From NCBI GenBank assembly GCA_035307785.1, contig DATGHS010000101.1:1-8379 (forward strand): DNA of 8,379 bases. Reading direction: 5' to 3'. The notes under the pieces are model-generated. The model ran no database searches. It saw nothing but the letters and a program-made list of their open reading frames with translations, and had not been told where the DNA came from. This stretch comes from DATGHS01 sp035307785 (GTDB taxonomy: Bacteria > Planctomycetota > Planctomycetia > Gemmatales > Gemmataceae). A program made the translations under genes and the position numbers. The stretch's first letter is position 1; every line of letters begins with the position of its first letter. Below are positions 1-4,900 of this stretch, piece by piece.

Positions 1-1
1 G

Positions 2-682
2 CGCGGCTACGGGCGCGGCGCACGAGCCGTACTCGAGGCTATGGAAGACGGCCGCGATTACCGGCAAGTTGCCGAGCAGCATTTCCCCGGCGGCTCGTTC
101 GGCAACGGCGCAGCCATGCGCGTGGCGCCCGTTGGGTTGCTGTTCCACTGTGATCGCAAGCGACTATGGGTACAGGCCCGACTTTCTGCGCTCCCCACTC
201 ATGTGCACCCTCTTGGCATTGAAGGAGCGCAGCTGTTGGCGCTGGCTGTCGGTCATTGCGCCAGCGTACAGCAGTTTCACCACGACGTATTCTTTGACGA
301 GCTAATAGGAGTTTGCGAATCATCGGAATATCGATCCCAGCTTGAGCGGGCAGCCCAAGTGCAAGGGCCGAAAGATCTGGCAGCAATGGGCAACCGGATC
401 GAAGCACTCTATTCGGTGCCGACAGCCATCGCGAGCTTCGCGCTAACTCCTGAATCGTTCGAGACGGCTGTGAGCAATGTGATCTTTCTCGGCGGTGACA
501 CTGACACCTTGGCCGCCATGACAGGAGCATTGTCGGGGGTTTATCTTGGCGTAGGTCGCCTGCCAGCAAACTTGGTTGGCTTGCTAGAAAGCAGCCCGAA
601 AGGGCGGAAGTACATCCAGCACCTTGCGGACCAATTGCTGGCGGTTTACCATCGAGGGCACGAGGTTTCCGTTAATAATTGA
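2..682 (+). CDS. ADP-ribosylglycohydrolase family protein (5' end outside window)
   Basis: Predicted hydrolase that removes ADP-ribose from modified proteins or small molecules (DraG/ARH family, ARH3-like), probably cytoplasmic. The frame is open to the left edge, so the start is missing; 226 residues are visible, against roughly 300-350 for the family. Visible residues 1-4 (RGYG) and the stretch GSFGNGAAMRVAPVGL (about 31-46) match the central ARH signature. THVHPLGIEGAQLLALAV follows, and GGDTDT at residues 164-169 (bases 491-508) supplies the C-terminal Asp-Thr-Asp metal ligands for the two-Mg centre. The N-terminal third, with the TDDT metal motif, would lie upstream. An ATG at 41 is in frame but falls after conserved residues, so it is not the start. 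The oxygenase gene follows after about 70 bp on the same strand, suggesting co-transcription. The family is clear; the substrate (Arg-, Ser- or nucleic-acid-linked ADP-ribose) cannot be decided from this part. Confidence 0.9.
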   Translation, partial: RGYGRGARAVLEAMEDGRDYRQVAEQHFPGGSFGNGAAMRVAPVGLLFHCDRKRLWVQARLSALPTHVHPLGIEGAQLLALAVGHCASVQQFHHDVFFDELIGVCESSEYRSQLERAAQVQGPKDLAAMGNRIEALYSVPTAIASFALTPESFETAVSNVIFLGGDTDTLAAMTGALSGVYLGVGRLPANLVGLLESSPKGRKYIQHLADQLLAVYHRGHEVSVNN

Positions 683-752
683 ACTGAACTCGCTCGCGGA
701 CAGCCGCACAATAGCAACTCGTTATGTTTCAGCTTTTGGAGCAAAGCCGATA

Positions 753-1322
753 ATGTTTATCGACCCGGCACAATTCGAGTTCGTCGCGGCCTTGGAATCG
801 CAGTGGCAGGCCATCCGCGAAGAATACCTCGCGTTGCCAGGTGACTCCTTCGATCCGTGGGTTCAGCGGCAAATGCACGGCGGCGGCTGGACGGTCTTCG
901 GGCTATACGCGCTGGGGCAGCCAATCCCGGCGGCTTGCGCTGCTTGCCCGAACACGGCTCGGGTGCTGAAGCAGATTCCGGGCCTGTCGATGGCCGGGTT
1001 CTCTCGGCTCGCTCCACATACCCATGTGAAGCCCCACGTCGGCTGGGCCGCAAGCGTCTATCGCATGCATCTGGCTCTGGTGGTCCCGCCCGGTTGCCGG
1101 CTGCGGGTGGCCGGTGAAACGCGACATTGGCAAGAGGGCCGCTGCCTGATCTTCGACGACATCGTTGAACATGAGGCCTGGAACGACTCCGATCTGCCGC
1201 GCGGCGTCTTGCTCATCGACTTCCTTCGGCCGGGAGTTACCGGCTCCGTCGCGGATCATGTGCCGGAAGAAGTGCGACAGTATGCGGCGCAGCTTTTCAC
1301 ACCAAAACACAAGACGGTGTGA
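753..1322 (+). CDS. Aspartyl/asparaginyl beta-hydroxylase family 2-oxoglutarate oxygenase
   Basis: Predicted Fe(II)/2-oxoglutarate-dependent oxygenase of the Asp_Arg_Hydrox family, 189 residues, with no signal peptide or membrane segment, so probably soluble and cytoplasmic. With the start at 753, the iron ligands are His95 in PHVG and His140 in DDIVEHEAWN, and Arg150 in LPRGV would bind 2-oxoglutarate. The spacing (45, then 10 residues) matches mammalian AspH (His679, His725, Arg735). Gly97 sits where other oxygenases carry the acidic iron ligand, which is the hallmark of this family. YRMHLALVVP and GETRHWQEGRCLIFDD are further family blocks. A TTG at 624 would give a longer product overlapping the upstream gene. 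I prefer ATG 753 because the extra 43 residues do not look like the family and a TGGAG lies about 11 bases upstream. The target residue and substrate protein are unknown. Confidence 0.9.
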   Translation: MFIDPAQFEFVAALESQWQAIREEYLALPGDSFDPWVQRQMHGGGWTVFGLYALGQPIPAACAACPNTARVLKQIPGLSMAGFSRLAPHTHVKPHVGWAASVYRMHLALVVPPGCRLRVAGETRHWQEGRCLIFDDIVEHEAWNDSDLPRGVLLIDFLRPGVTGSVADHVPEEVRQYAAQLFTPKHKTV

Positions 1323-1354
1323 ATGATGAGGGGTGAAAGCCTGTGTAATGATCT

Positions 1355-1363
1355 GGGGAGGAG
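1355..1363 (+). promoter_or_regulatory. Strong Shine-Dalgarno deciding the GyrI-like gene start
   Basis: GGGGAGGAG, 5 bases before ATG 1369, complements the 16S anti-SD. It fixes the start at 1369 instead of the in-frame GTG 1333 or ATG 1348 upstream. Confidence 0.75.
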
Positions 1364-1368
1364 CTTGG

Positions 1369-1833
1369 ATGGAATACGAAATCCGACTTGAGCAATTCGC
1401 CAGTCGGCCCATCGCCGTATTGCGCCGGCGGGCCAGCTTACCCGAACTGGGCAAGATCATACCCGACGCCTGCGGCCTTGTGTGGAACGTAGTCCGCGCG
1501 CTCAAGATCGTGGGGGCCGGCAGGCACGTCGCGCTCTATTGGGATGACGTCTTCAACCTGGAAATCGGCGTTGAACTGGATGGTCCGTTCGCCGGGCACG
1601 GTGAAGTTATCGCTTCGGCCCTCCCCGGCGGCACAGTGGCCACGGCGGTACACCTCGGTCCTTATCAACAGCTACCGGCAGCGCATCAGGCGATTCGCGA
1701 GTGGTGCCAGCAACACGGCCACACGCTGGCAGGCCCCAGTTGGGAAATCTACGACCACTGGAAACACGAATGGTGCGATGATCCGACGAAGATACGCACG
1801 GATGTTTTCTATCTGCTGAAGTTGGACGCGTGA
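1369..1833 (+). CDS. GyrI-like / AraC effector-binding domain protein
   Basis: Stand-alone small-molecule-binding domain of the GyrI/AraC_E_bind (SHS2-type) superfamily, 154 residues. It opens with a typical first strand (MEYEIRLEQFASRPIAVLRR). The middle has a WDDVFNLEIGVELDG strand pair, then GGTVATAVHLGPYQQLPAAHQAI, and it ends with SWEIYDHWKHEW, in which Glu126 corresponds to the conserved acidic ligand-binding residue, and a final strand DVFYLL. There is no DNA-binding domain, so it is not an AraC or MerR regulator itself. Proteins of this type bind hydrophobic or cationic compounds, and some hydrolyse xenobiotics. The start was chosen at ATG 1369 because GGGGAGGAG lies 5 bases upstream; GTG 1333 and ATG 1348 are in-frame alternatives with poorer sites. 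It follows the oxygenase gene by 46 bp, so it is probably in the same transcript. The ligand is unknown. Confidence 0.88.
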   Translation: MEYEIRLEQFASRPIAVLRRRASLPELGKIIPDACGLVWNVVRALKIVGAGRHVALYWDDVFNLEIGVELDGPFAGHGEVIASALPGGTVATAVHLGPYQQLPAAHQAIREWCQQHGHTLAGPSWEIYDHWKHEWCDDPTKIRTDVFYLLKLDA

Positions 1834-1859
1834 ATCAAATCGTGCTTCAGGTAGTACCC

Positions 1860-1991
1860 ATGAACCAGCAAGATCGCTTCCGTGGTTGTCTTCTTGACCT
1901 CGCTTGCGGCGATGCCGTGGGCACGGCAGAAGGCCGCAGGTCCCGTTTTGCCAAATCAATGCATCCAAATCAATTGCACATCAGGCGTTGA
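1860..1991 (+). pseudogene. Truncated N-terminal fragment of an ADP-ribosylglycohydrolase
   Basis: A 43-codon ORF that I read as the stump of an ADP-ribosylglycohydrolase gene. Residues 5-22 (DRFRGCLLDLACGDAVGT) match the family's N-terminal block, normally of the form RFRGCLLGLACGDAVGT, including the Gly-Asp pair. Asp13 replaces the usual glycine. After about residue 24 the similarity stops and the frame runs through unrelated sequence to a TGA at 1989. The metal motifs TDDT and GGDTDT are absent, so a catalytic product is impossible. An AGG at 1849-1851 sits 8 bases before the ATG, so the start region looks intact. It lies 26 bp after the GyrI-like gene on the same strand, and its last 11 bases overlap the 3' end of the convergent giant gene. 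It could be a remnant of a tandem duplication of the operon's first gene, or a gene cut by arrival of the minus-strand locus. A functional micropeptide is less likely. Confidence 0.7.
1951..1978. repeat. 14-bp imperfect tandem repeat at the gene junction
   Basis: The 10-mer CCAAATCAAT occurs at 1951-1960 and again at 1965-1974, each followed by a 4-base spacer (GCAT, TGCA), which gives a 14-bp period. It lies directly downstream of the minus-strand gene's stop codon and within the diverged tail of the ADP-ribosylglycohydrolase fragment. It may be a scar of replication slippage or rearrangement. It is not a hairpin terminator. Confidence 0.6.
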
Positions 1992-4900
1992 AGGTCGCCA
2001 GCAACGCCGCGGCGCGGAAGGCGGCGCTTGTGCCATTGGAGGAAGCGAAGCCCGAGATCGGGCTGGTAAGACTGGCGTCGGATGCCAGGATGCGCAACAG
2101 GTCGAAGTTGCTGAACGGCGTCGTCGGCGGCGGATCGGCCGGACTGGTGATTGCCTTGCTGACGGGAGAAGCCGGCGCCGTGATCGTGACTGCGGAAACT
2201 CCCACGCCGGAAGAATTGCTGCTTGGCGAGACCGCGGATTGCGCGCTTGGCGGTGCGGCATTGCCATTCTGCGAAGGCAAGAAAGCGCTTTGGAAACTGA
2301 AGGTGGCTGGATCGCCGCTCGCTGCAGGAGCCGCAACCGGATCTGCAAGCGCCGGCCACGCGACGCCAATAATCGACTGATTCATGCCCAGGAAGTAGCG
2401 CTTGGTAAACGGCGGGTCGAGCGGATTGAACGGCGAGACGGCAAACGTGTAATTGATGAACTGGTCGTTCGCGCCGACCTCGATGTTCGACATCGTGTTG
2501 CCATTCAGCGTCCCACCGCCCGTGCCGAGCTGATTGTTGCCCATGAACAGCCCGGCTGGTGGTGTTTCGGTCACCGCGTAAATTCCCGGCGTCAAGTTGT
2601 TGAAAATGAAGGTCCCATCCACGCCGCTGGTCGTCGTCTGCGTGATCGAAGTGCCATTCGACACGCCGGTCAGCGTTAGCGTCACACCTGGCAAGTTCGG
2701 CTCGCCGGGGTCTTGCTGGCCATTGCCGTTCGCGTCGAAATAGACCTTGCCTTCCAGGCTTCCCGGCTGCCACTGGCCAAAGGAGTTGCCGCTGCCGGTT
2801 TGTCCCGGCGCTAACGTAAAGTTCGCGAAGGTGCCGGGGCTGGTCTGCGTGCCGCCCTGCGTGCCCACGGCATTGGTGCCCGGCTGGAACTGCGCCGGCT
2901 GCGTTTCTTGCAAGGTGTATTGGCCCGGCCGCAAATTCGTGAAGGCAAACGAGCCGTCCGACGCCGTTGTTAATGTCAAACTCACACTGGCGCCCGTATC
3001 TTCGGTGCCCGTGAGCGTCATGGTCACGCCGGCGAGGCCCGGCTCGCCGGGGTCCTGCGCGCCGTTATCATTGAGGTCGTTGTAAACGATGCCGATGACT
3101 TGCGCGCCTTGCAAGTCGGCGAAAAGATTGCCCGCCACCGTCTGTCCAGAGGTCAGTTGGAAGGTCTGCATCGTCTCGCCGGAATTCGTCACGCCCGCCT
3201 GGCCCGGCGTGTTCTTGCCGGCCAGCCAATTACCTGGCAGCGTCTGCGTCAACTGATAGGAACCCGGCCGCAGGTTGCCGTAGGAGTAGGCCCCCGACGC
3301 ATCCGTCGTCATGGTCAGGCTGACGCTTTGGCCCAAATCATTCGTGCCGGTGAGGGTCATGGTTACGCCGGCAATGCCGGGTTCGCCGGCGTTCTGCTGG
3401 CCATTGTTGTTGAGGTCATTGAAGACCGTGCCGGAAAGCATGTTCGCCTGCACTTCGGCGAAGTTGTAGCCGGCGCCGTTGGTCCCGCCGCTCAGCGTGA
3501 TCCCGCTGATCTGGTCGGTGCCCGCGGTGCCGCCGGCGCTGCCGGGCGTGTCCTTGCCGTCGAGGTAGCCGGCAGGCGGCGTTTCGGTAAGCGTGAAGTT
3601 GCCGCTCGGATTGATGCTGAACTGGAAGTTGCCGCCGCCGTCGCTGGTGACGGTCTGCGGCGTGATCGTGTTGCCCGAGGTGTCGGTGCCGCTGAGGACG
3701 ATGGTGACCCCGGCGACGCCCGATTCGCCTGCGTCGAGCGTGCCGTTGGCATCGGCATCCAAATAGACCTTGCCGGCCAGGCTGTTTGGCGCGAACAGCC
3801 CGGCGTTGGCAATGCCGACCTGGCCGGAAGTAATGGTCAGGCGATCCGACGAAGGTGTACTGAACTGGTCGCCGCTAGGCGCACTGAACGTCACTTCATA
3901 GGCGCCCGGGCTGATGTTCGGGAAGGCATAGTTGCCATTGGCGTCCGTGGTTGTCGTGCCGATCGTCGCATTGCTGCTATTGAGCAGGTACACGGTGACG
4001 CCTGGCAAGTTTGGCTCGCCGGTATTCCGGACGCCGTTGGCGTTGGTATCGAGCCAGGCGTTTCCAGTAATGGCCCCGTTCTGGTACAGCCCGGCGTTGA
4101 AGCTGTCGGTCTCGCCGGAAGTCAGCGTGAACGCATCGCTGGATGGCGTGCTGAACAGGTCTCCCACCGGCGCGACGAACTGCACCGAGTAGCTGCCCGG
4201 GTTGAGTCCGGCGAAGCTGTAGTTGCCGTTCGCGTCGGTCGTGGTCGAAGTCAGCGTGGTGGTGCCGCTGACCAAGTCTACCGTTATCCCGGCCAGGCCA
4301 TTTTCGCCAGCATCGATTACGCCATTAGCGTTGGTGTCGCTCCAAACTTCGCCATTCACTGCCGCGGGTTGGAACAGACCGGCGTTCACATTGTTATTGG
4401 TCTGGCCCGAAATCAGCGTGACGGCGTCGCTCGAGGAAGTGCTGAAAAAATCGCCGGCCGGGGCCACGAATTGGATGCTGTACGATCCCGGAGCCAGGTT
4501 CGCAAAGGAATAATTGCCGTTGGCATCGGTTGTTGCCGTGCCGACGGTGGCGCTGCTGTTATTCAGCAAATACACAGTCACGCCGGCCACATTCGTCTCG
4601 CCGGCATCGTTCACGGCATTGTCGTTGCTGTCGAGCCACACGTTGCCGCCGACCTCGGCGTTCTGATCCAGGCCCGCGTTGGCAGTTGCCTTTTGTCCAG
4701 GGATAAGGGTGAAATTGTCGCTGGCGGGCGTGCTGAACTCGTAGGTAGCCGGGGCCACGAACTGCACCGTAAAGCTGCCCACCGTGAGGCCGGTGAACGA
4801 GTAGTTGCCGCTGGCATCGGTGGTGGTGGCGCCGACCGTGCTGCCGCTGCTTTCCAGATACACCGTGACGCCGGGGAAGTTAGTTTCCGTGCCTTGTTGG

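Noticed and set aside
624..752. Upstream TTG start extending the oxygenase by 43 residues
   Set aside because: It would overlap the preceding coding region by 59 bp and adds sequence unlike the family; ATG 753 gives the expected domain boundary.
1882..2773. Overlapping ORFs of up to 267 codons on both strands over the 3' end of the giant gene
   Set aside because: Low-complexity Arg-rich shadows; the in-frame C-terminal tail of the giant protein explains this DNA.
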